Shown here one piece after another: positions 54,337 to 63,995 of a stretch of DNA of 64,000 bases (within the stretch, counting starts at the first letter, position 1; each line of letters begins with the position of its first letter). The notes under the pieces are model-generated. The model was not told the DNA's origin, did no database searches, and was given only the letters and a program-made list of their open reading frames with translations. This DNA comes from Gammaproteobacteria bacterium (GTDB lineage Bacteria; Pseudomonadota; Gammaproteobacteria; Enterobacterales; Permianibacteraceae): contig JACPFT010000012.1 of the NCBI GenBank assembly GCA_016182845.1, positions 1 to 64,000 of the forward strand. Reading direction: 5' to 3'. The translations under genes were made by a program, and so were the position numbers.

Positions 54337-55719
54337 ATGGGCTCGATAACATCAGCTGGCGTTGGCTCAGGCCTCCCGCTGGACAGCATCATTCAAAGCC
54401 TGGTCAATGCCGAGGCCCAGCCGAAGCTCCTTGCGCTGAATCGCAAGGAAGCCAATCTGCAGACAACCCTATCGGCGGTAGGCGCGCTCAAATCGGCTGT
54501 ATCGAAGTTCAACGATGCAGTGAAAAAGCTTAGCGTGCTGAGCGATTTTCAGAAAGTCAAAGCCACCAGTTCCGACACCGCCAGCGCCACGGCATCAGCG
54601 ACGACCTCTGCACTAGCCGGCACATACAACATCGTTGTCAATACCCTTGCCAAGGGCAGCCGCGCCGAGTCCGCAGCCACCTTCAGCAACAGTTCCAGCA
54701 TCGTCGCCGCCGGCCTGGCGGGCACCGGGACCCTGACCTTCACCGTGGGGGCCAGCAACTTCACGGTCGACGTGACCAACACCACGACCTTTGCGGAACT
54801 GCGCACGGCTATCAACGACAAAGGTACAACCTTGGGCGTGACGGCCAGTATCGTCAATACGGGCAACGGCTCGACCCTTGTGCTCAACTCCAGCACCACA
54901 GGGGTCGGGAACTCGCTCGCCGTAACCAACAACGACGCCAACCTGGATATCGTTTCAACCGTGCCCACGGGCGCCACGGCGGGACTTAACGTCACGCAGT
55001 CTTCCCAGAATGCCCAAGTCACCTTTGATGGCATACCGATCATCAGCACGACGAACACCTTTACCGATATCGTCGATGGCGTTACGCTGACGACAACCAA
55101 AGAGTCGGCCGCTGGCACGAGCTTAACCCTGACTGTGGCCAACGACACGGGAGCCATCAGCACGAATGTTAAAGGCCTCGTCGACAGCTTCAATGAAATG
55201 CTCAAACTGTTCAAGCAGTTGGGCAGCGCCTCGGGGGGCGCAGCTGGCCCCTTGGTCGGCGATGCCCTGCTTCGCCAGATCGAAAGCCGGGCTCGCGCGG
55301 AACTGGGCAAAACCTTCAGCACCGGGGGCGACTTCGACACCTTGGCCGAGCTAGGCGTCGCCACCAACCGGGATGGCACTCTGAGTCTCGACAGCAGCAA
55401 ATTGAGCACAGCGCTGGACAAGGAATTTCTTAAAATCGGTGAATTCTTCGCCGGCGCCACTGGCTTGGCCGCTTCTTTAAGCACGACGCTAAACGGATAC
55501 ATCAGCAGCACAGGTTCTATCGCCGGACGCGAAACCAGCCTTCAGACCCAGTTGCGGGGCGTCGCCAAAGACCGTGAAAACCTCGACTTCCGAATTCAGC
55601 AATTGGAAGCTCGCTTACGTAAGCAATACGCCGCACTTGACAGCCTAGTCGCCCGATTGAACAGCACAGGCTCGTTCTTGACACAGAATCTGACCAAGAG
55701 CCAGAGCTCGAAATCTTAA
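54337..55719 (+). CDS. fliD: Flagellar filament cap protein FliD
   Basis: A 460-residue cap protein. The N-terminal FliD domain (SAGVGSGLPLDSIIQSLVNAEAQPKLLAL) and the C-terminal domain (LKGLVDSFNEMLKLF-like NVKGLVDSFNEMLKLFKQLGSASG, and GYISSTGSIAGRETSLQTQLRGVAKDRENLDFRIQQLEARLRKQYAALDSLVARLNS) are complete. The Ser/Thr-rich middle is variable, as usual. It caps the growing filament and folds flagellin. GAGGAG lies eight bases before the ATG. Confidence 0.96.
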   Translation: MGSITSAGVGSGLPLDSIIQSLVNAEAQPKLLALNRKEANLQTTLSAVGALKSAVSKFNDAVKKLSVLSDFQKVKATSSDTASATASATTSALAGTYNIVVNTLAKGSRAESAATFSNSSSIVAAGLAGTGTLTFTVGASNFTVDVTNTTTFAELRTAINDKGTTLGVTASIVNTGNGSTLVLNSSTTGVGNSLAVTNNDANLDIVSTVPTGATAGLNVTQSSQNAQVTFDGIPIISTTNTFTDIVDGVTLTTTKESAAGTSLTLTVANDTGAISTNVKGLVDSFNEMLKLFKQLGSASGGAAGPLVGDALLRQIESRARAELGKTFSTGGDFDTLAELGVATNRDGTLSLDSSKLSTALDKEFLKIGEFFAGATGLAASLSTTLNGYISSTGSIAGRETSLQTQLRGVAKDRENLDFRIQQLEARLRKQYAALDSLVARLNSTGSFLTQNLTKSQSSKS

Positions 55720-55746
55720 GCCCAGCTTCCTGGCAGGAGTTAACCG

Positions 55747-56175
55747 ATGATTCGTCGTGCCATCAATCAATACCAGACCGTGAGCGTAAAGAGTGGCGTG
55801 GAAGGCGCAAGCCCCCACCAGCTGATCCAAATGCTGATGGCTGGCGCTCTGGACAAGGTGTCCCTGGCCAAAGGCCACATGGAGCGCAAGAATATCGCCG
55901 CCAAGGGCGAGCATATCAGTTGGGCCATGTCCATTATTGGAGGGCTACAAGCGAGCCTCGATCTCGATAAGGGCGGAGAGCTTGCCGGTAATCTCGATGC
56001 GCTCTATGAATACATGATACGGCGCTTGAGCGAAGCCAATATTCACAATGACACGGCGATTCTCGATGAGGTTAGTAGCCTGATGAGGGAGGTCAAATCC
56101 GGTTGGGATGCCATTGCCCCCCTTCCCCAAGTTGCCACATCCCCAGGGAAGAGCCAATTGAGTCCGACCGCTTGA
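55747..56175 (+). CDS. fliS: Flagellin export chaperone FliS
   Basis: A 142-residue helical chaperone that binds the flagellin C-terminus in the cytoplasm before export. The signature is VEGASPHQLIQMLMAGALDKVSLAKGHMERKN, followed by GGLQASLDLDKGGELAGNLDALYEYMIRRLSEAN. It lies 27 nt after fliD and its stop overlaps the next gene's proposed TTG start. Confidence 0.96.
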   Translation: MIRRAINQYQTVSVKSGVEGASPHQLIQMLMAGALDKVSLAKGHMERKNIAAKGEHISWAMSIIGGLQASLDLDKGGELAGNLDALYEYMIRRLSEANIHNDTAILDEVSSLMREVKSGWDAIAPLPQVATSPGKSQLSPTA

Positions 56176-56495
56176 AGACAGCACTATCCCATCACATCGA
56201 AGTGGCCAGTAACCTACTCGACAAACTGGCCCTTGCCGTTAACGCAGATGATTGGGAATCGGCTTCCGACTTCATGCTGAAGTTTGAACAGGCCATTGCG
56301 CAGATAGAGCAAGATCCGCTTACTGACCCTAAAGCGCCCAACCCTATCGACTCAGAACTCGCCGCCTTGGATGAGAAGAGAACGCGATTACTCGCGGAGC
56401 TTTCCGACCGTAAGAATGAGGCTTTGCATGCGCTCTCAGGACTCAGCCTCCAACAGCGCGCATCCAACACCTATCAACGAATCGACGAGCAGTGA
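56172..56495 (+). CDS. FliT-like small chaperone (putative)
   Basis: A 107-residue, charged helical protein (LSHHIEVASNLLDKLALAVNADDWESASDFMLKFEQAIAQIEQ and AALDEKRTRLLAELSDRKNEALHAL). It carries no clear motif, but the size, helical content and place right after fliS are those of FliT, the FliD export chaperone. No ATG is available after the fliS end; TTG at 56172, overlapping the fliS TGA, is the likeliest start, although the same frame stays open upstream to 56103. Confidence 0.6.
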   Translation: MKTALSHHIEVASNLLDKLALAVNADDWESASDFMLKFEQAIAQIEQDPLTDPKAPNPIDSELAALDEKRTRLLAELSDRKNEALHALSGLSLQQRASNTYQRIDEQ

Positions 56496-56510
56496 ACAGC
56501 GGAACGGATA

Positions 56511-57029
56511 ATGCCTGGTTTTTACATTCGCAAAGCCGAAAGCAAAGATATCCCCTACCTGATCGAATCCAGCATCCTTCTGGAACAGCACGAACGCGGC
56601 GATTCACCCACGGCGCTCGCTCTCGCGCCAGACTTCAGAGCATCGCTTGAGGCTTGGTTTCAGGCTGTTATCGCGCAAGACGAGTCGCTTGCCCTGGTTG
56701 CAGACAATGAGGAATGCCCAATTGGGTTTGCCTTGGCCTACATCGCCCCGCAACCCAATGGCTTTACCGTCTTTCGATGTCATGGCATCATCCAAATCCT
56801 TTGGACAAATCCCGACATGCGTCGCATGGGTGTCGCCGCGGGCCTGCTAACGGCAATAGAAGCCTGCTTCACCGCCTTATCTGTGCCCTATGCCGAAATC
56901 AGCTACACCGCTAGAAACGAATCTGCGCGAACATTCTGGACTGCACAGGGGTTTCAGGTCGATAGCATGACTTGTCGCAAGTTTTACCCGGCTGACGCAT
57001 CGCCTGCCACGCTCAACGTAGGAAGTTGA
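56511..57029 (+). CDS. GNAT-family N-acetyltransferase
   Basis: A 172-residue acetyl-CoA-dependent acetyltransferase. The fold starts FYIRKAESKDIPYLIE, and the CoA-binding turn is in IIQILWTNPDMRRMGVAAGLLTAIEA, a slightly altered Q/RxxGxG/A loop. The end (YTARNESARTFWTAQGFQV) is the usual GNAT C-terminal strand pattern. It follows the FliT-like gene by 15 nt and overlaps the 3' end of convergent flgL by 17 nt. Placement in a flagellar locus suggests a modification role, for filament protein or glycan, but no substrate is visible. Confidence 0.85.
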   Translation: MPGFYIRKAESKDIPYLIESSILLEQHERGDSPTALALAPDFRASLEAWFQAVIAQDESLALVADNEECPIGFALAYIAPQPNGFTVFRCHGIIQILWTNPDMRRMGVAAGLLTAIEACFTALSVPYAEISYTARNESARTFWTAQGFQVDSMTCRKFYPADASPATLNVGS

Positions 57030-58263
57030 ACAGAGACAGATTCGACACCTGTACATAGCTCTGCTGGGCGACTTCCAAGGTTAGCTTGCGTTGCTGCAGG
57101 GAGCTCAGCGCCTCCACCATATCCAAATCTTCCAGCCGCGACAAAGTCGTTTTAGTCAGAACCAAGAGATCCTGATTGGCAAATCGCTCACTTTCCGTGA
57201 CATTGAGTTGTGCGCCGACTGCTCCCAACTTCACGTCCAAGTGCTCAAGCGCCTGATCTATCTCGGTCAGTGCGCGCCCTACTCCAATCGCCTGCCTAGC
57301 CTGTTCAGCAGCGGTGCCGCTGCTTGCTGTCAGGGCATTGATCCCTTGCTGCAAGGTGGAGAATATGTCCTGATCCGTACTGGGCAACACGCTAAATGTA
57401 TCGCCGTCCGAAGGCGTGCCGCTAATGCGCAGCTTTCGACCATCGAACTGGATGTCATCGCCGCTGGTATACACCGCCGCGCTAACCACGGTAACGCTGG
57501 TTGTCGTATTCACCACGTCATAGACGGTTTGCCCTAGACCATTGACCGAAAATTGAATGGAATAACTGTCCGTTGGATTCAGTGCGACTGCTGCTGAGTC
57601 AACAATGGAACCAGAATCTATGACGCCGCTCCCCGTATTGGCGGTAAGCGTAATGGTGTTCCCAGAATCAGAGGTTCGGAACGTGCCATTGCCATTCTTG
57701 ATACGCTGGAATACCTCATACCCTGAGTCGGCCACCGTCACACTGATGCTTGAGCTAATCTGGACCTGGCGCGCGGCCTGATCTCCATCATAACGAAAGC
57801 CGGAAGGGCTCGCGGTATCGCGAGAAAACGGCAGGGTATCAGTTTTGCTCCCCGCAAAAATGTACTCCGTGCCGCCAAACTGGCTGTTCGCCAATCCGAG
57901 AACTTCATCAAGACGCTGGCTGACTTCCGCCGCAATGGCAGCCTTTTCCTGGCTTCCATAAACGCCGCTCCCGGCCTGTACCAGCAATTCCCTGACTCGC
58001 TGCAGCGTGCTATAGGTGGTTGTCAAGGCCTCTTCCTGCAGACCGATACGACTCTCAGCAGCATCCAAATTGACCTGAAAGCGCTCAGTGATGTCCAGTT
58101 CCTGCTTGAAATTGAGGATGAGCGCCGAGGCCACGGGATCGTCCGAGGGTGACACGACACGCTTACCAGAAGCAATTTTGTTCTGCAACTCAGACAACTG
58201 GGATTGCTGGCGTAGAATGGCGTCGACCCCAGATTCCCTAAACAGATTGGTTGAAATGCGCAT
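57013..58263 (-). CDS. flgL: Hook-filament junction protein FlgL
   Basis: A 416-residue junction protein related to flagellin. The start MRISTNLFRESGVDAILRQQSQLSELQNKIASGKRVVSPSDDPVASA and the C-terminus (LTVTESERFANQDLLVLTKTTLSRLEDLDMVEALSSLQQRKLTLEVAQQSYVQVSNLSLFNFL) are typical. It sits between hook cap and filament with FlgK. It is 8 nt downstream of flgK and shares that gene's promoter. Confidence 0.95.
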   Translation of the reverse strand: MRISTNLFRESGVDAILRQQSQLSELQNKIASGKRVVSPSDDPVASALILNFKQELDITERFQVNLDAAESRIGLQEEALTTTYSTLQRVRELLVQAGSGVYGSQEKAAIAAEVSQRLDEVLGLANSQFGGTEYIFAGSKTDTLPFSRDTASPSGFRYDGDQAARQVQISSSISVTVADSGYEVFQRIKNGNGTFRTSDSGNTITLTANTGSGVIDSGSIVDSAAVALNPTDSYSIQFSVNGLGQTVYDVVNTTTSVTVVSAAVYTSGDDIQFDGRKLRISGTPSDGDTFSVLPSTDQDIFSTLQQGINALTASSGTAAEQARQAIGVGRALTEIDQALEHLDVKLGAVGAQLNVTESERFANQDLLVLTKTTLSRLEDLDMVEALSSLQQRKLTLEVAQQSYVQVSNLSLFNFLR

Positions 58264-58271
58264 ATCAGCTC

Positions 58272-60281
58272 CTATCGAACCGAATTCAGCAATGTGTCAA
58301 AAATCTGATTAGCCACCGAGATGACTTGGGCATTCGCGGCGTAGGCTTGCTGATACTTGATGAGATTGGCTGCTTCCTCATCAAGATTCACTCCGGACAC
58401 CGACTCCCGACGCGCTTCCGATTGTTGCAACAGCGTTTCTCGCGCCGAGCGATTGATTTCGGCTTCGCGTGTTCTCGTGCCGACCTCGGTCACCAACGTG
58501 CCATAGGCCTCTGACAGACTCGCGCCTCCACCGTCCAGGAAGGCACTGCCCTGTATCGAAGCCAGCCGGATAGCATTGTCATTGCCGCCGACGCCACCAG
58601 TGTTGTAGCTAACGGCGTACGAATCCCCGGTTAGTGGCGTACCGCCCAGGGTTATCTCGTACCCTAAATTGGACAAGGCGGTGAAACCATGAACCGCCAG
58701 GTTAGGCAAGTTGGGCACTGCTGTCAGTATGAGGTTATTGTCCTGGCCCGGCGTGAAGGTCCCCGTGCCCAGAACCGCTGCGGCGGAGTCTCGGATTTCA
58801 TAGGTTGTCGCTGACGTGAACACGATATTCACTGGAGGAGCCAGGGAACCGTTTTGGATGCTGGTCCCCACGCCAGTCGCGCTGATGCTGATGGCACGAA
58901 CTACGCCGGAACCGGTATTGCCGGTGGGAATTTGCGGCGCCTGTACCCGGATAGGCAATGCCGCCGCAATGCGGCGCGTATCGGTTACCTGAACGGCCAA
59001 TTGGGAAGTGAAATTCTTGGTCGGCTGGACGCGGTAAGTATCGCCGGCCGCGACGACACCGCCGCTCAGCGTGATGGAGAATCCGTCGGCGCTAACCGGA
59101 AGCCCCGCGGAAATGCTAACAACTGTGTTATCCGATACGCGGGTCAGTGTGTAATTGGCACCGTCGTAGCGCAACTGATAGTCGCTGTCGGTCAGTTGAC
59201 CCACGTTGGTGACATCGGCACGTAACACCGCAGTCGGCGCCGGGTTTCCGAGAGCACTGACTCTCGCTAAAGCCACCGCATTGGCATTGATGTCCGTGAA
59301 AAAGTCCCCGCCTAGATTTCCGTTCAGGTCAACGCCCAAGGCATGCTGAGTGTTGAAGCGATCCGCGAGACCGACAGCCACCAGGCCGATACGGTTAAGG
59401 CCCTTTTCCAGAACACCATTGAGGTACTCGATGGCCCCGCCCAACTTACCTCCGGTGATTTCCTGGCCAAAATTGAATTGGGTCGCCCCTACGGTCAAAA
59501 CCAGATCCAAGGTGCCTGGATTGCTCTGACTGGTTTGTGTCGTCAGGGTTTGAGCTTCGGTGCCAACTACAAGGGGCTGGCCATTGCCAACAAAAACGCT
59601 GACTTGGTTACTGTCTTGCGGAACAACGGTAATGCCGGCCAACTCCCCCATCTGCCGCAACAACTCCTCGCGCGCATCAAACAGGTCGTTAGGCTGATCG
59701 TCGGCCGTTGAGCCCTGAAAGCCCAGGACCTTTTGGTTAATGTCGGCAACCGCCTTGGCCAACTGTGTGAGTTGGCGAGCGCCAGCGCTGAGTTCAACGT
59801 TGATCGATTCACGTTCGCGCCGAAGTTGAACGTCAAGCTTCTGGAAGCGCTGCACCAACAACTGCCCCTGGCTCAGCAACACCTGCCGACTAGGAATGGA
59901 ATCGGCTTGCGTGGTTAAACCCTGAACCGATTGAAAGAATGATTGAAGGCCAGGAGCAAGTCCGGTATCCGAATCCGCCAACAAATCGTCCAGCCTGGCT
60001 GCTTTCCCGAGTAGATTGTCCACATGGTTGAAATTTATGGTTGCGTTGCGAACGTCAGAGATTGCGTACTCGTCGATAATGCGCCGAACCCGCCCCAGCT
60101 CAACACCAGTGCCCAAAAAGGTTGCGCCAACCCGCAGCGCCTGGCGCGGGGTGCTGTCCACTCTCTGGCGGCTGAAGCCCTCAGTGTTGACGTTGGAAAT
60201 ATTGTGACCGGTAGTCGCGATACCGCGCTGAGATGCCTGAAGGCCAGACAAACCGATTAACAGCGGATTGGTTATCGTCAT
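58272..60281 (-). CDS. flgK: Hook-associated protein FlgK
   Basis: A 669-residue junction protein. The N-terminus (LLIGLSGLQASQRGIATTGHNISNVNTEGFSRQRV) carries the rod/hook family motif, and the C-terminus (SGVNLDEEAANLIKYQQAYAANAQVISVANQIFDTLLNSV) is the matching helix. The middle is longer than in enteric FlgK, with extra Ser/Thr/Gly-rich beta domains. It is the first gene after a sigma-28-like promoter embedded in flgJ. Confidence 0.96.
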   Translation of the reverse strand: MTITNPLLIGLSGLQASQRGIATTGHNISNVNTEGFSRQRVDSTPRQALRVGATFLGTGVELGRVRRIIDEYAISDVRNATINFNHVDNLLGKAARLDDLLADSDTGLAPGLQSFFQSVQGLTTQADSIPSRQVLLSQGQLLVQRFQKLDVQLRRERESINVELSAGARQLTQLAKAVADINQKVLGFQGSTADDQPNDLFDAREELLRQMGELAGITVVPQDSNQVSVFVGNGQPLVVGTEAQTLTTQTSQSNPGTLDLVLTVGATQFNFGQEITGGKLGGAIEYLNGVLEKGLNRIGLVAVGLADRFNTQHALGVDLNGNLGGDFFTDINANAVALARVSALGNPAPTAVLRADVTNVGQLTDSDYQLRYDGANYTLTRVSDNTVVSISAGLPVSADGFSITLSGGVVAAGDTYRVQPTKNFTSQLAVQVTDTRRIAAALPIRVQAPQIPTGNTGSGVVRAISISATGVGTSIQNGSLAPPVNIVFTSATTYEIRDSAAAVLGTGTFTPGQDNNLILTAVPNLPNLAVHGFTALSNLGYEITLGGTPLTGDSYAVSYNTGGVGGNDNAIRLASIQGSAFLDGGGASLSEAYGTLVTEVGTRTREAEINRSARETLLQQSEARRESVSGVNLDEEAANLIKYQQAYAANAQVISVANQIFDTLLNSVR

Positions 60282-60329
60282 GGTCTTTCCCCGTGGGGAA
60301 GCCGCACATTGGCAGCCTCCCTATTCCAT

Positions 60330-60356
60330 TTATCGTCCGTTGCCATTAAAAGTTAA
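60330..60356 (-). promoter_or_regulatory. Sigma-28-like promoter of flgKL inside the end of flgJ
   Basis: On the minus strand TTAACTTT (60356-60349), eleven bases and GACGATAA (60337-60330) match TAAAGTTT-N11-GCCGATAA at 13 of 16 positions. The -35 part includes the last codons and stop of flgJ. Confidence 0.7.
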
Positions 60357-61401
60357 GTGCGCGCAGCGCATCCACTAGAGTGTCGCTGTGATACACGCGT
60401 TCGATCTTGTCGGCATACCGAGGATCGGTAGCATAGCCTGCGCGTTGCAACTCCTTCGCATAGCGGGCAACATCACCGACCGCATCCACCGCGTCCCGGT
60501 ATCGTGGGCTGTCCTGTATCAGGGCCACATAATCCTTGAAACTGTCGGCTAAGGACTCATAGGCCCGGAAAGACTCCCGCTTCCTGACGGCTACGCCATC
60601 TTCGAATTCCAGAGTCAATGTCGTGTTATTGCCGCCGCTCCAACCCGGACCAGCCTTGATGTTGAAGAGGTTCTTCGAGCTATCCCCGCCATGCGTTGGC
60701 AAGAGTGAGCGCCCCCAACCGGTCTCCAGGGCGGCTTGCGCAATCAGTAGGCGCGCCGACACACCCAACTCGTTCGCTGCCTTCTTGGCATGAGGCCATA
60801 GCGCGCGCACGAAGCTCACTGGCGATGGCGCCTGAGAAAATGCCTCAAAAGCACTATCGGCTAACGCATGCCACTCGCGTCCCGTTTCCTTGCCAACCGC
60901 CCCACCCGGGGCGGGCCGTGACAAGGCTCCTGCATCGTCAACGATAGCTGGCGTCTTGGCTTCGGTCAGGCTGCCCAGGCGCGGATATTGCGGAGCAATC
61001 GACGGTCCCACCACCGGCGTGCGCTCAGCCATTGGTTGAGACGAGGCAGAGATAGGAATTGCCGCATCCCGACCAGGCTCGGTCAACGGCGCGTCCTTAA
61101 CTGCCGATACCTGCCGGAACATGAGTTCAGCAAGCCCGAGTCCGCCAGACTTGGCGAGATGGACGGAAAGCTGATCGTCGTACATCTCCCGAAAGAAGTC
61201 CGACCCTTGACTGTCCAGCAGCGTATCGTCATCGAGCGCTTCGTTGGCCTCGCGCATGGTCTTTAACAGCTGGCGGGTGAAAAAAGACTCGAATTGCTGG
61301 CACGCCGCTTTCAGCGCCTCAGGCGCGTCCTGGTGGGCGCGTAAGGAATTCAACCCCGAAAGATCGTGGTATAAGTTCGCCCTGTCCAGCATGCTCGCCA
61401 T
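60346..61401 (-). CDS. flgJ: Rod-assembly muramidase FlgJ
   Basis: A 351-residue periplasmic protein with two domains. The N-terminal rod-binding domain holds LKAACQQFESFFTRQLLKTMREANEAL. The C-terminal GH73 glucosaminidase starts FVRALWPHAKKAANELGVSARLLIAQAALETGWGRSLLP, with the catalytic Glu in ALETGWG, and continues with LFNIKAGPGWSGG. It opens the peptidoglycan for the rod. A proline-rich linker lies between. It is 10 nt after flgI. Confidence 0.95.
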   Translation of the reverse strand: MASMLDRANLYHDLSGLNSLRAHQDAPEALKAACQQFESFFTRQLLKTMREANEALDDDTLLDSQGSDFFREMYDDQLSVHLAKSGGLGLAELMFRQVSAVKDAPLTEPGRDAAIPISASSQPMAERTPVVGPSIAPQYPRLGSLTEAKTPAIVDDAGALSRPAPGGAVGKETGREWHALADSAFEAFSQAPSPVSFVRALWPHAKKAANELGVSARLLIAQAALETGWGRSLLPTHGGDSSKNLFNIKAGPGWSGGNNTTLTLEFEDGVAVRKRESFRAYESLADSFKDYVALIQDSPRYRDAVDAVGDVARYAKELQRAGYATDPRYADKIERVYHSDTLVDALRALNF

Positions 61402-61411
61402 GATTCGCTCT

Positions 61412-62503
61412 TCAAATGACCACGAGTTCAGCGTTCAGGGCCCCCGCCTGCTTGAGCGCTTCCAATATGGCCATCAAGTCGCCGGGGGCTGCGCCAACAG
61501 CATTCACCGCCCGGACAATTTCCTCCAGGGAAACACCGGGCTGGAACATGAACATGCGGGAATTGTCCTGTTGGATACTGACATCGCTTTGCGGAACGAC
61601 CGCCGTCTCACCGCCAGACAGAGGACCTGGCTGAGACACTTGCGGGCTTTCCGAAATCGTCACCACCAGATTGCCATGGGATACAGCGGCCTCTTTCACC
61701 ATGACGTGCTGACCGATGACGATGGTGCCGGTACGAGAATTCACGACGATCCGTGCCGGACCGTCTCCCGGAGAAAATTCCAGATTTTCCAGACTAGCCA
61801 GATAGAGCACGCGTTGCCCAGGATCGCGCGGAGCTCGAACCTGCACGGACGCCCCGTCGGCGGGCATCGCTACTTCTGGGCCAAAGGTTGAATTGATGCG
61901 CTCCGCCAAGCGCTTAGCCGTCGTAAAATCCGGATTATTCAGATTCAAGGTGATGAAATCATCTTGCTGAAACGCGGCAGCTACCGCACGTTCAACCGTA
62001 GCGCCATTGGGTATGCGCCCCGCAGTGGGAATATTCACGGTGATCTTTGAGCCATCGGAACCTTCCGCGCCGAAGCCACCAACGACGAGGTTACCTTGGG
62101 CAATGGCATACACTTCGCCATCGACGCCGCGCAGCGGTGTCATCAACAAAGTGCCGCCGCGCAAGGACTTGGCATCACCAATGCTCGAAACAGTGATGTC
62201 GATGGCCTGCCCCGGTTTGACGAAGGCTGGCAATTCCGCATGCACTGCGACAGCCGCCGCATTCTTCATCTTCGGCGCGATACCGGAGGGCATGGTAATC
62301 CCAAAGCGGCTCAGCATCGTGGCGAAGGATTGTTGGGTATAGATCTGCTGCTCGCCAGTACCATTAAGCCCAACCACCAGCCCGTAGCCAATCAACGGGT
62401 TAGAACGCACACCCTGGACTTGAGCCAGATCCTTGATGCGTTCGGCAAGGGCTGCCTGCGAAACGACCAGCAAGCTCAGGAACAGGTACTTGAAACACCG
62501 CAT
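61412..62503 (-). CDS. flgI: Flagellar P-ring protein FlgI
   Basis: A 363-residue periplasmic ring protein. It has a cleavable signal peptide ([20 protein letters not shown]), then [32 protein letters not shown], the family hallmark, and [29 protein letters not shown] near the end. ATG at 62503 has AGGAG seven bases upstream and makes a proper signal peptide, so longer starts are rejected. It is 11 nt after flgH. Confidence 0.97.
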   Translation of the reverse strand: MRCFKYLFLSLLVVSQAALAERIKDLAQVQGVRSNPLIGYGLVVGLNGTGEQQIYTQQSFATMLSRFGITMPSGIAPKMKNAAAVAVHAELPAFVKPGQAIDITVSSIGDAKSLRGGTLLMTPLRGVDGEVYAIAQGNLVVGGFGAEGSDGSKITVNIPTAGRIPNGATVERAVAAAFQQDDFITLNLNNPDFTTAKRLAERINSTFGPEVAMPADGASVQVRAPRDPGQRVLYLASLENLEFSPGDGPARIVVNSRTGTIVIGQHVMVKEAAVSHGNLVVTISESPQVSQPGPLSGGETAVVPQSDVSIQQDNSRMFMFQPGVSLEEIVRAVNAVGAAPGDLMAILEALKQAGALNAELVVI

Positions 62504-62514
62504 TACCTGACTCC

Positions 62515-63192
62515 TTAGAATGGCCACCAGGGGCTGTTGAAGAATCGCGATAGCCAGCCTTGGGTATTTGCCTCCGCCAACTCGCCAGTGCCGCTATAGG
62601 AAATCCTTGCGTTGCCAACACGAGTCGAATCCACCGTATTGGACGCACTCACATCTTCCGGGCGAACGATACCGGACAGACGGATATATTCATTCCCCCG
62701 ATTGACCTGAACCCATTTTTCGCCGCGGATAACGAGGTTTCCGTTTGCTAGGACCTGTGCAACATGCACGGTTATCGTGCCCGACAGCCGATTATTCTGC
62801 TTGCTTTCGGCCTCTGCGGTATTCTTTCGCTTGCTGCCAAGATCTACGCCGATTGGCAGCGCATCGGCCGCGTCATTCAGTAGTACAGGGGCATCGAAGG
62901 AATTATCAAATTCCTTCTTCAGCTTCGTGTCGGCTTTGGATTGCGCATTGGTGCTTTCGACCAAGAGGACCGTAATAAGATCGCCGACGCGCCTTGCCTT
63001 CCTTTCTTCCAGCAGGAAGCCAGCGCTCATCGGGTTGTATATTGCCCCATTCGCAACCGGCGGCTTTTGTTCGGTCTGAGGAATAACGGGGGCATAGAAT
63101 GGATCGTCCGGGCTGGCTGGAGTGAATCCTGCGCAACCCGAAATCGTAATCAGAAAAGAAATGCTCGCGGCGAGGGATAGTGAGTATCGCAT
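62515..63192 (-). CDS. flgH: Flagellar L-ring lipoprotein FlgH
   Basis: A 225-residue outer-membrane lipoprotein. The lipobox is ITISGC, giving Cys20 as the acylated residue. The body has [43 protein letters not shown] and the conserved [59 protein letters not shown]. It is 14 nt after flgG. Confidence 0.97.
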   Translation of the reverse strand: MRYSLSLAASISFLITISGCAGFTPASPDDPFYAPVIPQTEQKPPVANGAIYNPMSAGFLLEERKARRVGDLITVLLVESTNAQSKADTKLKKEFDNSFDAPVLLNDAADALPIGVDLGSKRKNTAEAESKQNNRLSGTITVHVAQVLANGNLVIRGEKWVQVNRGNEYIRLSGIVRPEDVSASNTVDSTRVGNARISYSGTGELAEANTQGWLSRFFNSPWWPF

Positions 63193-63206
63193 AATCCTAC
63201 CCCAGC

Positions 63207-63995
63207 TTAAATCGTCTGGTTGATGAATTGCAGCATTTGATCAACGGATGAGATGACCTTGGCATTCATTTCATAGGTTCTTTGCGCTTCAATGAGATTG
63301 ACCAATTCCTCCACAGCGCTGACATTCGAGGTTTCCAGGGCATTTTGCAGTAGTCGGCCGCGCCCATCCAGACCCGGTGCTCCATTGATAGGGGCGCCAC
63401 TAGCCTGTGTCTCGCGGAACAGGTTCTCGCCAATGGGCTCGAGGCCTGAGGGGTTGACGAAGTTGCTCAACTCCAGATTCCCGACCACGGCGGGAGCCGC
63501 CTGGCCTGGAATTTGTGCCGATACTGTTCCGTCTGTGCCTATGGTGATGCTTTGAGCATCCTGGGGAATGGTGATCGCCGGTTGAACCACATACCCACCT
63601 CCGGACGTCACCAACTGCCCGGTGTTATCCAAGGAGAATTGGCCATCTCGCGTGTAGGCTAGCGTACCATCCGGCATCAAAATTTGAAAAAAGCCCCGGC
63701 CGTTTACCGCTACATCCAGGGAATTACTGGTATTCAGGATATTCCCTTGGGTAAACGTCTTCTGAGTCGCCACGACATGCGTGCCGGCACCAAGCATCAA
63801 GCCATTGGGAAGCTGGGTATTTTGACTCGACTGGGCGCCAGGCTGCCGAACATTCTGATAGAGCAAATCCTCGAAGACGCCGCGCGAACGCTTATAACCC
63901 GTCGTACTGGCATTTGCCAGGTTGTTGGAAATGACGTCGATGTTAGTCTGGTGCGCATCGAGTCCGGTCTTGGCTACCCACAGTGCCGGGTGCAT
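63207..63995 (-). CDS. flgG: Distal rod protein FlgG
   Basis: A 262-residue rod protein, complete in the window. The start [35 protein letters not shown] carries the rod/hook signature with the FlgG-specific [21 protein letters not shown] stretch, and the C-terminal helix is [14 protein letters not shown]-like [35 protein letters not shown]. Its upstream partners flgB-F would lie beyond the right edge. Confidence 0.96.
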   Translation of the reverse strand: MHPALWVAKTGLDAHQTNIDVISNNLANASTTGYKRSRGVFEDLLYQNVRQPGAQSSQNTQLPNGLMLGAGTHVVATQKTFTQGNILNTSNSLDVAVNGRGFFQILMPDGTLAYTRDGQFSLDNTGQLVTSGGGYVVQPAITIPQDAQSITIGTDGTVSAQIPGQAAPAVVGNLELSNFVNPSGLEPIGENLFRETQASGAPINGAPGLDGRGRLLQNALETSNVSAVEELVNLIEAQRTYEMNAKVISSVDQMLQFINQTI

